A stretch of 64,000 bases of DNA from Leptotrichia sp. oral taxon 215 str. W9775 (GTDB lineage Bacteria > Fusobacteriota > Fusobacteriia > Fusobacteriales > Leptotrichiaceae), in the NCBI RefSeq assembly GCF_000469505.1, contig NZ_KI272824.1, positions 62,001 to 126,000 of the forward strand, given 5' to 3'. Position 1 is the first letter of the stretch. Each line of letters opens with the position of its first letter. The position numbers and the translations under genes were made by a program. This document shows positions 33,570 through 42,789 of this stretch, one piece after another. The notes under the pieces are model-generated. The model was not told where the DNA came from. It saw only the letters and a program-made list of their open reading frames with translations, and ran no database searches.

Positions 33570-36500
33570 ATGAGCAAACTTATTGAAAGATACAGTTTCG
33601 GAAAAATAGTAGACAGAGGAACAATGCCACATTTTCTTGAATTTCAGATAAATTCTTATGAAGATTTTCTACAAGCTAAAGTAGCACCTCAAAAAAGAGA
33701 AAATAAAGGATTTGAAGCGATTTTCAATGAAATTTTTCCGATTGAATCCAGTAACGGGTTATTAAAACTTGAGTATTTATGGTATGAAATACATGACAAT
33801 GATGTCCCTTTAAATGATGAACTGGAATGTAAAAAGAGAGGGAAAACGTATTCAGGACAATTAAAAGTAAGATTGAAACTGACTAATAAAAAAACTCAGG
33901 AAATACAGGAAACATTAGTTCATTTTGGTGATATTCCATTGATGACGGATAAAGCAACATTCGTTATAAACGGTGCTGAGAGGGTTGTTGTTTCACAATT
34001 GCACAGATCACCGGGTATTACATTTAATAAAGAATTGAATATTCAAACTGGTAAAGATGTGTTTATTGGAAAAATAATTCCTTATAAAGGGACATGGCTC
34101 GAATTTGAAACTGATAAAAATGATATTTTAAATGTAAAAATTGATAGAAGAAAGAAAGTTTTGTCAACGGTATTTTTAAAAGCAGTTGACTTTTTCATGA
34201 CTAATGAAGAAATTATGAATGAATTCTTTGAAGTGAAGGAAGTTGAACTGGCTTCACTTTATGAAAAATACAAAGGTGATGAACTTGATGAAGTATTAAG
34301 AACTAAACTTGAAGGAAGCTTCATTCATGAAGATATACTTGATGAAGAAACAGGAGAATTTGTAGCAGAATCTCAGGAATTAATTGATAATATAGTAATA
34401 GAAAAAATTAGGGAAAATACTATTCCTGCTATAAAAATCTGGGAAGTAAAACCTGAAGACAGAATAATAGCAAATTCATTAATACATGATAATACAAAGA
34501 CAAATGATGAAGCTGTTATTGAAGTATTCAAGAAATTAAGACCAGGAGATTTAGTAACTGTGGAAAGTGCAAGATCACTTGTAAAACAAATGTTCTTCAA
34601 TCCTCAGAGATATGACCTGGCAGATGTTGGAAGATATAAAATCAATAAAAGGTTAAAACAGGATGTACCTGAAGATATAATCGTGTTAACAAAGGAAGAT
34701 GTGTTACAGACTATCGATTATGTTAAAAAACTTGTTAATGGTGAAGGATTTACAGATGATATAGATAATCTGTCAAACAGAAGGGTAAGAGGAGTTGGAG
34801 AATTACTTTCTATTCAGGTTAAAGGTGGAATGCTGAAAATGTCAAAAATGGTAAGGGAAAAAATGACAGTTCAGGATATTACAACTTTAACACCGCAAAG
34901 CTTACTTAACACTAAACCGTTAAATGCACTGATACTTGAATTCTTTGGAAGTGGACAGTTGTCACAGTTTATGGATCAGTCAAACCCGCTTGCTGAATTG
35001 ACACATAAGAGAAGAATATCTGCATTAGGACCTGGAGGACTTTCAAGAGAAAGAGCGGGATTCGAAGTGCGTGACGTTCATAACTCACATTATGGAAGAA
35101 TATGTCCTATAGAAACTCCGGAAGGACCGAATATAGGATTGATAGGATCATTATCTACTTATGGAAAAGTTAACAAATATGGGTTTATAGAAACTCCATT
35201 TGTTAAAATAAAAGAAGGTAAAGCAGATTTTGAGGATATAGAATATCTTGGTGCAGACGAAGAAGAAGGAAAGTTCATCGCCCAGGCAGACACATTAATA
35301 GATGAAGACGGGAACTTCCTTACAGATGAAGTAGTATGCCGTTATGGGGAAGAAATAGTAAATATAGATAAATCAAAAGTTGATTTACTGGATGTATCTC
35401 CAAAACAGCTTGTATCTGTTTCAGCAGGATTAATACCGTTCCTTGAACATGATGATGCCAACCGTGCACTTATGGGATCAAACATGCAGCGTCAGGCAGT
35501 ACCATTATTGAAGACGCAGGCTCCTTATGTAGGAACAGGACTTGAAAGAAAAGTTGCAATAGATTCAGGAGCAGTTATAACTTCAAAAGCAACAGGAAAA
35601 GTAACTTATGTTGATGCAAACAGAATAACTGTAACAGATAAAAATGGTGTAGAACATAATCATAGACTGCTTAACTTTGAAAAGTCGAACCAGTCAATGT
35701 GTCTGCATCAGAAACCAATAGTAGATTTAGATGAAAAAGTTAAAAAAGGTGATATTATAGCTGACGGACCTTCAACAGCCGGTGGAGATCTAGCACTTGG
35801 AAAAAATATCCTGCTGGCATTCATGCCTTGGGAAGGATACAATTTCGAGGATGGAATTTTAATATCAGAAAGACTTAGAAAAGATGATGTATTTACATCG
35901 TTACACATTGAAGAGTTTGATATTGAATCAAGAACAACAAAACTTGGAGATGAAGAAATAACTAGGGAAATACCTAATGTTTCTGAAGAAGCACTTAAAA
36001 ATCTTGATGAAAATGGAATTATAAGAATAGGGGCACACGTTACTCCGGATGATATACTTGTAGGAAAAGTAACACCTAAAGGGGAAAGTGAACCACCTGC
36101 AGAAGAAAAACTGTTGAGGGCAATTTTCGGAGAAAAGGCTAAAGATGTAAGGGATACTTCATTAAGATTACCTCACGGGGTAAAAGGAACAGTAGTTGAT
36201 GTACTTGTGTTATCCAAAGAAAATGGGGATGACCTGAAAGCAGGAGTAAATCAGCTTGTAAGAATATATATTGCAGAAAAAAGAAAAATAATGGTTGGAG
36301 ATAAAATGTCAGGAAGACACGGAAATAAAGGAGTTATTTCGAGAGTGCTTCCTATTGAAGATATGCCACATTTGGAAAATGGTACTCCAATTGATATATG
36401 TCTTAATCCGCTAGGGGTTCCATCACGTATGAATATCGGACAGGTATTGGAAGTGCATTTGGGACTTGCAATTGGAGATATGGATAAATATATTGCAACA

Positions 36501-37016
36501 CCTGTATTTGATGGAGCCAGCGAAGAAGATGTAAAAGATTTCCTTGAAGATGCCGGATACAGCAGAACAGGAAAAGTTAAGCTTATAGACGGAAGAACAG
36601 GGGAACCATTTGACAATCCTGTAACTGTAGGAAGAATGTACATGCTTAAACTTCACCATCTGGTTGAGGATAAAATGCACGCCAGAGCAATCGGACCATA
36701 TTCACTTGTTACACAGCAGCCTCTTGGAGGTAAAGCGCAGTTTGGTGGACAAAGATTGGGAGAAATGGAAGTATGGGCTCTTGAAGCATACGGAGCATCA
36801 AATATACTACAGGAAATGCTTACAGTAAAATCAGATGATATAGGCGGAAGAACAAAAACATATGAAGCAATAGTAAAAGGACAGCCAATGCCTGAAGCAG
36901 ATGCACCTGAATCATTCAGAGTATTGATTAAGGAATTCCAGTCTTTAGGATTAGATGTTACACTTTATGACAAGGATGAAAATCCTATAGAACTTGATAA
37001 AAATATAGATTTATAA
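33570..37016 (+). CDS. rpoB: DNA-directed RNA polymerase subunit beta
   Basis: 1148 residues with all major beta blocks: the rifampicin region GSGQLSQFMDQSNPLAELTHKRR (in two parts), RDVHNSHYGRICPIETPEGPN, the active-site MGSNMQRQAVPLL and NFEDGILISE, and GDKMSGRHGNKGVIS near the C-terminus. The rifampicin-contact residues (Q, D, H, R, S) look wild type. It starts after AGGGAGGAA. Unusually, the next gene is not rpoC but an unrelated amidotransferase-like gene 12 bases downstream. Confidence 0.98.
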   Translation: MSKLIERYSFGKIVDRGTMPHFLEFQINSYEDFLQAKVAPQKRENKGFEAIFNEIFPIESSNGLLKLEYLWYEIHDNDVPLNDELECKKRGKTYSGQLKVRLKLTNKKTQEIQETLVHFGDIPLMTDKATFVINGAERVVVSQLHRSPGITFNKELNIQTGKDVFIGKIIPYKGTWLEFETDKNDILNVKIDRRKKVLSTVFLKAVDFFMTNEEIMNEFFEVKEVELASLYEKYKGDELDEVLRTKLEGSFIHEDILDEETGEFVAESQELIDNIVIEKIRENTIPAIKIWEVKPEDRIIANSLIHDNTKTNDEAVIEVFKKLRPGDLVTVESARSLVKQMFFNPQRYDLADVGRYKINKRLKQDVPEDIIVLTKEDVLQTIDYVKKLVNGEGFTDDIDNLSNRRVRGVGELLSIQVKGGMLKMSKMVREKMTVQDITTLTPQSLLNTKPLNALILEFFGSGQLSQFMDQSNPLAELTHKRRISALGPGGLSRERAGFEVRDVHNSHYGRICPIETPEGPNIGLIGSLSTYGKVNKYGFIETPFVKIKEGKADFEDIEYLGADEEEGKFIAQADTLIDEDGNFLTDEVVCRYGEEIVNIDKSKVDLLDVSPKQLVSVSAGLIPFLEHDDANRALMGSNMQRQAVPLLKTQAPYVGTGLERKVAIDSGAVITSKATGKVTYVDANRITVTDKNGVEHNHRLLNFEKSNQSMCLHQKPIVDLDEKVKKGDIIADGPSTAGGDLALGKNILLAFMPWEGYNFEDGILISERLRKDDVFTSLHIEEFDIESRTTKLGDEEITREIPNVSEEALKNLDENGIIRIGAHVTPDDILVGKVTPKGESEPPAEEKLLRAIFGEKAKDVRDTSLRLPHGVKGTVVDVLVLSKENGDDLKAGVNQLVRIYIAEKRKIMVGDKMSGRHGNKGVISRVLPIEDMPHLENGTPIDICLNPLGVPSRMNIGQVLEVHLGLAIGDMDKYIATPVFDGASEEDVKDFLEDAGYSRTGKVKLIDGRTGEPFDNPVTVGRMYMLKLHHLVEDKMHARAIGPYSLVTQQPLGGKAQFGGQRLGEMEVWALEAYGASNILQEMLTVKSDDIGGRTKTYEAIVKGQPMPEADAPESFRVLIKEFQSLGLDVTLYDKDENPIELDKNIDL

Positions 37017-37028
37017 TACAGAGGTAAA

Positions 37029-37793
37029 ATGAGTAAATGTGTGTTTATTTATTCTGATGAAGGAACAGATAAGGCAGGGATAGCTTCAATCGAAGAAAAT
37101 TGCAGGAAAAGATTGAAGCTTCCTTACAGGTATATAAAGTCTGAAGATATTTTAGACGGAGTATTACAAGGAAAAAATATATTTGTAATGCCTGGAGGTG
37201 CAGATTTACCCTATTGTAAAAAGCTGAATGGCCTCGGAAATAGAAAAATAAGAAAATTTATTGAAGATGGAGGTTTTTACATAGGAATATGTGCTGGAGC
37301 TTATTATGCCTGCAGAAGAATAAATTTTAAAGGAAAAGATTATGAAGTCAGTGGAGACAGAGAACTTGGACTTTTTGAAGGGACAGCAGAAGGTTCACTG
37401 CCATTTCTGACAGATGGAAATTATTTCAGTGATGACGAAGCAGAATCTAAGGCAATGATTTCACTGAAATTCAAGGAAAAATTATCCGAGGAATGTTTTT
37501 ACTATCATGGAGGTCCTGTATTTATTCCTGATTCAATAATAAATCACAGATACAGGGTAATAGCAAAGTATGAAGATAACACCCCTGCAGTAATTAAGGG
37601 AAAAGCTGGAAAAGGTAATTATCTTCTTTCAGCAGTTCATTTTGAGCTTGAAAAGGAACAGTATAGGAAGTTTGTTCTGGAAAAAGCTGATATGAAGGAC
37701 AAAGACAAGGAAGAAATTATCTGCAGTCATTTCACTGAAAATTATGGAAATAGAATCTGGAATGAAATAGTAAAGATAATAAATAAACAATAA
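37029..37793 (+). CDS. BPL_N-domain (class I glutamine amidotransferase-like) protein inserted between rpoB and rpoC
   Basis: 254 residues. VMPGGADLPYCKKLNG and FYIGICAGAYYACRRI match the class I amidotransferase-like fold of the biotin-protein-ligase N-terminal (BPL_N) family; C88 in GICAGA is the nucleophile position and VHFELE near 210 is the His/Glu position. YYHGGPVFIPD is another family block. Stand-alone bacterial members have no established role. The ribosome binding site is AGAGG close to the ATG. It is 12 bases after rpoB and 82 bases before rpoC, on the same strand, so it is embedded in the RNA polymerase operon. Codon use resembles its neighbours. Confidence 0.8.
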   Translation: MSKCVFIYSDEGTDKAGIASIEENCRKRLKLPYRYIKSEDILDGVLQGKNIFVMPGGADLPYCKKLNGLGNRKIRKFIEDGGFYIGICAGAYYACRRINFKGKDYEVSGDRELGLFEGTAEGSLPFLTDGNYFSDDEAESKAMISLKFKEKLSEECFYYHGGPVFIPDSIINHRYRVIAKYEDNTPAVIKGKAGKGNYLLSAVHFELEKEQYRKFVLEKADMKDKDKEEIICSHFTENYGNRIWNEIVKIINKQ

Positions 37794-37829
37794 AATATAA
37801 AGTTATGAAATATGGAAATATTGAGTTTG

Positions 37830-37848
37830 TCAGCTTTTAAAAAGCTGA
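37830..37848 (+). other. hairpin between the BPL_N-like gene and rpoC
   Basis: TCAGCTTT (37830-37837) pairs perfectly with AAAGCTGA (37841-37848), with a three-base loop. No T-run follows, so it is not a standard terminator; it may be an RNA processing or stability site ahead of rpoC, whose AAGGAGG site starts about 12 bases later. Confidence 0.45.
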
Positions 37849-37875
37849 AATATATATTAAGGAGGCTCTTTCTTA

Positions 37876-40800
37876 ATGAGTATAAGAGATTTTGACAGTA
37901 TTCAAATTAAATTAGCTTCACCTGAGAAGATACTAGAATGGTCTTATGGTGAAATTACAAAGGCCGAAACAATAAACTACAGAACATTAAAACCTGAAAT
38001 GGACGGATTATTCTGCGAAAAAATATTCGGACCATCAAAGGATTACGAATGTTCATGTGGAAAATATAAAAGAATGAGATACAAAGGAATGACCTGTGAA
38101 AAATGTGGAGTTGAAGTAACAACTTCCAAAGTAAGAAGAGAAAGAATGGGTCATATTAAACTTGCAACTCCAATTGCACATATATGGTATTCAAAAGGTA
38201 CACCTAATAAAATGAGTTTATTATTAGGAATAAGTACTAAAGAACTTGAGTCTGTATTATATTTTTCAAGATATATAGTAACTGATCCAGGGGAAACAGA
38301 ACTTGAAAAAGGACAAATTTTAACAGATAGGGAATACAAGTTACATGAAAGTCAGCATAAAAATGGATTTACTGCTAAAATGGGAGCAGAAGGAATTCTA
38401 AAACTATTGGAAGAAATTGATTTGAATGTTCTTGAAAAAGAACTTGAAAATGAAATGGATACAGTAAGTTCTTCACAGAAAAGAAAGAAAATTATTAAGA
38501 GATTAAAAATAGTAAGAGATTTAATACTGGCAGGAAACAGACCTGAATGGATGATTCTGACAGTATTACCTGTTATTCCGGCAGATTTAAGACCTATGGT
38601 TCAGCTGGATGGAGGAAGATTTGCAACTTCAGATTTAAATGATTTATATAGAAGAGTTATTAACAGAAATATAAGATTACAGAAACTTATGTCAATAAAA
38701 GCTCCTGAAATAGTAATAAAAAATGAAAAAAGAATGCTTCAGGAAGCGGTAGATGCATTAATTGATAACGGTAGAAGAGGAAAACCGGTAGTAACTCAGA
38801 ATAACAGGGAACTTAAGTCGCTGTCTGATATGCTTAAAGGAAAACAGGGAAGATTTAGACAGAACCTATTGGGAAAAAGGGTAGACTATTCAGGAAGATC
38901 GGTTATCGTAGTTGGACCTAGCTTAAAAATGAACCAGTGCGGACTTCCTAAGAAAATGGCACTTGAACTATATAAACCTTTCCTTATGAGAGAACTTGTA
39001 AAGAGGGAGTTAGCTTCAAATATTAAAATTGCAAAGAAAATGGTAGAAGAAGAAGATGAAAATGTATGGGAACTAATTGAAGAAATTATAAAAAATCATC
39101 CGGTACTGTTAAACCGTGCCCCAACATTACATAGACTTTCAATACAGGCATTTGAGCCAATTCTGATAGAAGGTAAAGCAATAAGACTGCATCCGTTAGT
39201 ATGTTCTGCCTTCAACGCCGATTTTGATGGTGACCAGATGGCAGTCCATCTTGTACTTTCAAATGAAGCACAGATGGAAGCTAAACTTTTAATGCTGGCA
39301 ACAAATAACATTCTTGCCCCTTCAAGTGGGAAACCAATTGCAGTACCTTCACAGGATATGGTTATGGGATGTTACTATATGACTAAGGAAAAAAGAGGAG
39401 TAAAAGGTGAAGGAAAAATCTTCTCGAATAAAAATCAGTTAATCACTGCACATCAGTCTAAACAGGTTGATACACACTCACTTGTAAAAGTTAGAATTGA
39501 TGGAGAATTAATAGAAACAACACCGGGAAGATTAATGTTTAATACGATGCTTCCTAAAGAAGTAAGAGATTATTCAAAAACTTTTGGTAAAGGGGAACTT
39601 GGAAAACTTATTGCCGACCTTTACAAGAAATTTGGATTTGCAAAAACTTCAGAATTAATAGATAAAATAAAGGATTTTGGATTCCATTACGGAACAATGG
39701 CCGGAATTACAGTAGGAATAGAAGATCTGGAAATTCCTGAAACTAAGAAGGCTATACTTGAAAAAGCCGAAGCTGATGTTGCTGAAATTGAACAGCAGTA
39801 TAAATCAGGAGAAATAATAGATATTGAAAGATATAGAAGAACAGTTGCTATATGGTCAGAAGCAGTAGAGGAAATTACAACTGAAATGATGGATAATCTT
39901 GATGAATTTAACCCGGTATACATGATGGCGAATTCAGGAGCCAGAGGATCTATTAAACAGATGAGACAGCTTGGAGGAATGCGTGGTCTGATGTCAGATA
40001 CACAGGGACGTATTATAGAGGTACCTATAAAGGCGAACTTCAGGGAAGGTCTTAACATACTGGAATTCTTCATGTCATCACATGGAGCGAGAAAAGGTCT
40101 TGCGGATACGGCACTAAGAACGGCGGATTCAGGATACCTTACTCGTAGACTAGTTGATATTTCCCATGAAGTTATAGTTAACCACGATGATTGCGGCTGT
40201 GACGGTGGAATAGTAGTTTCTGATCTTGTTGATGCAGGAAAAGTAATAGAAAAGCTTGGAGAAAGAATATACGGAAGAAACCTTGCTGAAGATCTTGTAC
40301 ATAATGGAGAAGTGATTGCTACTAGAAATACAATGATAACAGAAGATTTAGTAAAGAAAATCGAAGAACTTGAAATCAGGGAAGTAAAAATAAGAACTCC
40401 GTTAACATGTAAGCTTGAAAAAGGAGTATGTAAAAAATGTTATGGAGTGGATCTGTCCAACCATAAAGAAATACTTAAGGGAGAAGCGGTAGGAGTTGTT
40501 GCTGCACAGTCAATCGGAGAACCTGGTACACAGCTTACAATGCGTACATTCCATACAGGAGGAGTTGCGACAGCTGCAGAAGTTCAATCCAATTATAAGG
40601 CTGAAGTAGCAGGAAAAGTAAAACTTAAAGATATTAAAACTCTTGAAAATGATAAGGGAGTAGAAGTAGTAGTTTCCCAGACAGGAAGAATAATTATAGG
40701 AAAACATAGATATGAAGTGCCTTCAGGATCAATCCTTAAGGTAAAGGATGGGGAAAGTGTAGAAAGAGATCAGCTTTTAGTTGAATTTGATCCTTATCAG

Positions 40801-41874
40801 ATACCTATAATTACTTCTGAAGCAGGAAAAGTAGAATTTAGAGACATCTATGTAAGGGAAAATATTGATGTTAAATATGGAGTTACAGAAAGAATAGCCA
40901 TAAAACCTGTAGAAAGCAGTGATGTAAACCCTAGAATTATAATTTACAGCAAAAACAAGAAAGTTGCTGAATACAGTATTCCATATGGAGCATATCTAAT
41001 GGTAAAAGAAGGGGATACAGTTAAAAAAGGTCAGATTATAACAAAAATCCTGAAAACAGGAGAAGGAAACAAGGATATTACGGGAGGTCTTCCAAGAGTA
41101 CAGGAATTATTTGAAGCACGTAATCCAAAAGGAAAGGCAACTCTGACAGAAGTAGCAGGACGTGTTGTATTCTCAGATAAGAAAAGAAAAGGTATGAGAC
41201 TTATAACGATTGAAGATCCTGAATCAGGAAAAATTATCAAGGAATATACAGTTCCAGTAGGAGAACACCTTGTAGTAACAAATGAAATGCTTATTGAAAA
41301 AGGTGCAAAAATTACTGACGGACCTGTATCACCACACGATATACTGAAAATAAAAGGACTTGTAGCTGCCCAGCAGTTTATACTGGAATCAGTACAGCAA
41401 GTGTATAGGGAACAAGGCGTTCCAATAAATGATAAACACATTGAAATAATCGTTAAACAGATGTTCCAGAAGGTTAAAATAAGAGAAGCAGGAGATACAT
41501 TATTCCTTGAAGACGAATTAATCGACAAGAAAATAGTGGAAAGAGAAAATGCTAAATTAATCGAAAAAGGTAAAACTCCTGCAACATATGAACCTGTAAT
41601 ACAAGGTATAACTAAAGCCGCAGTAAATACAGAAAGCTTTATCTCAGCATCGTCATTCCAGGAAACAACAAAAGTTCTTGCAAATGCCGCTGTTGAAGGA
41701 AAAATAGATAAGCTTGAAGGATTGAAGGAAAATGTAATTATAGGTAAGAAAATACCAAGTGGAACAGGATTCAAGGATTACAAGCACATAAAAGTAACAT
41801 TGAAAAATGAAGTGCTGGAAGATGAAGTTCTTGCAGAAGAAACAGCAGAAGAAATTATAGTAGTTAAAGAATAG
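37876..41874 (+). CDS. rpoC: DNA-directed RNA polymerase subunit beta'
   Basis: 1332 residues. The N-terminal zinc finger is CSCGKYKRMRYKGMTCEKCG, the catalytic Mg site is NADFDGDQMAVH, and the second zinc site combines CGC in DDCGCDGG with CKLEKGVCKKCYG. The bridge-helix block GARKGLADTALRTADSGYL and trigger-loop region VGVVAAQSIGEPGTQLTMRTFHTGG are intact. The acidic C-terminus ends in EETAEEIIVVKE. The start ATG follows TTAAGGAGG. Length and motifs are normal despite the separated gene position relative to rpoB. Confidence 0.98.
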   Translation: MSIRDFDSIQIKLASPEKILEWSYGEITKAETINYRTLKPEMDGLFCEKIFGPSKDYECSCGKYKRMRYKGMTCEKCGVEVTTSKVRRERMGHIKLATPIAHIWYSKGTPNKMSLLLGISTKELESVLYFSRYIVTDPGETELEKGQILTDREYKLHESQHKNGFTAKMGAEGILKLLEEIDLNVLEKELENEMDTVSSSQKRKKIIKRLKIVRDLILAGNRPEWMILTVLPVIPADLRPMVQLDGGRFATSDLNDLYRRVINRNIRLQKLMSIKAPEIVIKNEKRMLQEAVDALIDNGRRGKPVVTQNNRELKSLSDMLKGKQGRFRQNLLGKRVDYSGRSVIVVGPSLKMNQCGLPKKMALELYKPFLMRELVKRELASNIKIAKKMVEEEDENVWELIEEIIKNHPVLLNRAPTLHRLSIQAFEPILIEGKAIRLHPLVCSAFNADFDGDQMAVHLVLSNEAQMEAKLLMLATNNILAPSSGKPIAVPSQDMVMGCYYMTKEKRGVKGEGKIFSNKNQLITAHQSKQVDTHSLVKVRIDGELIETTPGRLMFNTMLPKEVRDYSKTFGKGELGKLIADLYKKFGFAKTSELIDKIKDFGFHYGTMAGITVGIEDLEIPETKKAILEKAEADVAEIEQQYKSGEIIDIERYRRTVAIWSEAVEEITTEMMDNLDEFNPVYMMANSGARGSIKQMRQLGGMRGLMSDTQGRIIEVPIKANFREGLNILEFFMSSHGARKGLADTALRTADSGYLTRRLVDISHEVIVNHDDCGCDGGIVVSDLVDAGKVIEKLGERIYGRNLAEDLVHNGEVIATRNTMITEDLVKKIEELEIREVKIRTPLTCKLEKGVCKKCYGVDLSNHKEILKGEAVGVVAAQSIGEPGTQLTMRTFHTGGVATAAEVQSNYKAEVAGKVKLKDIKTLENDKGVEVVVSQTGRIIIGKHRYEVPSGSILKVKDGESVERDQLLVEFDPYQIPIITSEAGKVEFRDIYVRENIDVKYGVTERIAIKPVESSDVNPRIIIYSKNKKVAEYSIPYGAYLMVKEGDTVKKGQIITKILKTGEGNKDITGGLPRVQELFEARNPKGKATLTEVAGRVVFSDKKRKGMRLITIEDPESGKIIKEYTVPVGEHLVVTNEMLIEKGAKITDGPVSPHDILKIKGLVAAQQFILESVQQVYREQGVPINDKHIEIIVKQMFQKVKIREAGDTLFLEDELIDKKIVERENAKLIEKGKTPATYEPVIQGITKAAVNTESFISASSFQETTKVLANAAVEGKIDKLEGLKENVIIGKKIPSGTGFKDYKHIKVTLKNEVLEDEVLAEETAEEIIVVKE

Positions 41875-41893
41875 AATATTAAGATAGGAGATG

Positions 41894-41950
41894 AAGGCTG
41901 AAATAATTGAGAATGTAAATTTTTCCAGCCTTTCATTCTCTAAAAAGAGG
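41894..41950 (+). promoter_or_regulatory. mutually exclusive leader hairpins before gmk
   Basis: AAGGCTG (41894-41900) pairs with CAGCCTT (41926-41932), while GAGAATG (41909-41915) pairs with CATTCTC (41934-41940). The two stems interleave with only one base between their right arms, so both cannot form fully. CTCT following can pair with AGAG of the ribosome binding site (41946-41949), suggesting translational switching. Confidence 0.4.
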
Positions 41951-41955
41951 TTGAC

Positions 41956-42501
41956 ATGAGAGGAAAACTAATTATAGTATCAGGACCCAGTGGTTCAGGT
42001 AAATCAACAGTAACTAAAATTGTAAAAGACAAGCTTAATATTCCTCTTTCAATTTCTGCAACTACAAGAAATCCAAGAGACGGGGAAATTGACGGAAAAG
42101 ATTATTTTTTCCTATCTAAAGAGGAATTTAAGAATAAAATTGCCAATGATGAATTTTATGAATATGCAGAAGTTCATGGAAATTATTACGGTACACTGAA
42201 AAAAACAGTAGAGGAAAATCTTGATAAAGGTCTTAATGTAATACTGGAAATTGATGTTCAGGGGGCACTTATAGCCAAGGAAAAAAAGAAGGATGCTATT
42301 TTAGTATTCTTCAGAACAAAAGATATGGACATCCTTGAAAAAAGACTGCGTGACAGAAAAACAGATTCAGAAGAAGTAATACAGACAAGACTGAAGAATG
42401 CTGAAACTGAGCTGAAGTATGAAGATAAATATAATTATACGATTATAAATGAAAATTTGGATGATTCAATACAGGAATTAATAGATATAATAGAAGGATA
42501 A
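41956..42501 (+). CDS. gmk: guanylate kinase
   Basis: 181 residues. The P-loop is IIVSGPSGSGKSTVTK, followed by the GMP-binding block SISATTRNPRDGEIDGKDYFFLS (in two parts), VHGNYYGT and ILEIDVQGALIAKE. It converts GMP to GDP. In many bacteria gmk precedes rpoZ, as here (31 bases). The leader contains alternative hairpins and a weak AGAGG site close to the ATG, so its translation may be controlled. No separate promoter is obvious after rpoC. Confidence 0.97.
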   Translation: MRGKLIIVSGPSGSGKSTVTKIVKDKLNIPLSISATTRNPRDGEIDGKDYFFLSKEEFKNKIANDEFYEYAEVHGNYYGTLKKTVEENLDKGLNVILEIDVQGALIAKEKKKDAILVFFRTKDMDILEKRLRDRKTDSEEVIQTRLKNAETELKYEDKYNYTIINENLDDSIQELIDIIEG

Positions 42502-42531
42502 GCTTTGAATTATTCCCTGAATGGAGGAAAA

Positions 42532-42711
42532 ATGAAAAAAGAAAAAATAACTATTGATGATTTATTATCAAAAATACCTAATAAATATGAGTTGGCAATA
42601 GTTGCAGGAAAAGTAGCAAAAAAAGAGTTTATGAAGGGTAATGAAAAATTTAAGATCATGGATAATGTGTTTGAGGACATTATGAATGATGAAATTGAAA
42701 TTAAAGAATAA
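42532..42711 (+). CDS. rpoZ: DNA-directed RNA polymerase subunit omega
   Basis: 59 residues with the omega signature ITIDDLLSKIPNKYELAIVAG and KVAKKEF, shorter than the roughly 70-90 residues usual in other bacteria. The ATG at 42532 follows GGAGGAA; an upstream in-frame extension from 42505 contains that site and is rejected. Omega binds beta' and aids polymerase assembly. Its position after gmk supports the call. Confidence 0.88.
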   Translation: MKKEKITIDDLLSKIPNKYELAIVAGKVAKKEFMKGNEKFKIMDNVFEDIMNDEIEIKE

Positions 42712-42789
42712 ATAAATTTTACTTAATGATATTGACTATTTAGAAATATAAAATATACTTATAGTGGGATGAAAAAATTGAGGTGATTT

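Noticed and set aside
41031..41774. 247-codon minus-strand ORF inside rpoC
   Set aside because: It lies wholly antisense to a perfectly conserved part of rpoC, has no ribosome binding site and its Ser/Ile/Phe-rich composition is what the reverse strand of this coding sequence produces.
41894..41940. Classical H-type pseudoknot before gmk
   Set aside because: The third loop would be only one base and would have to cross a 7-bp stem, which is sterically impossible; mutually exclusive hairpins are more likely.
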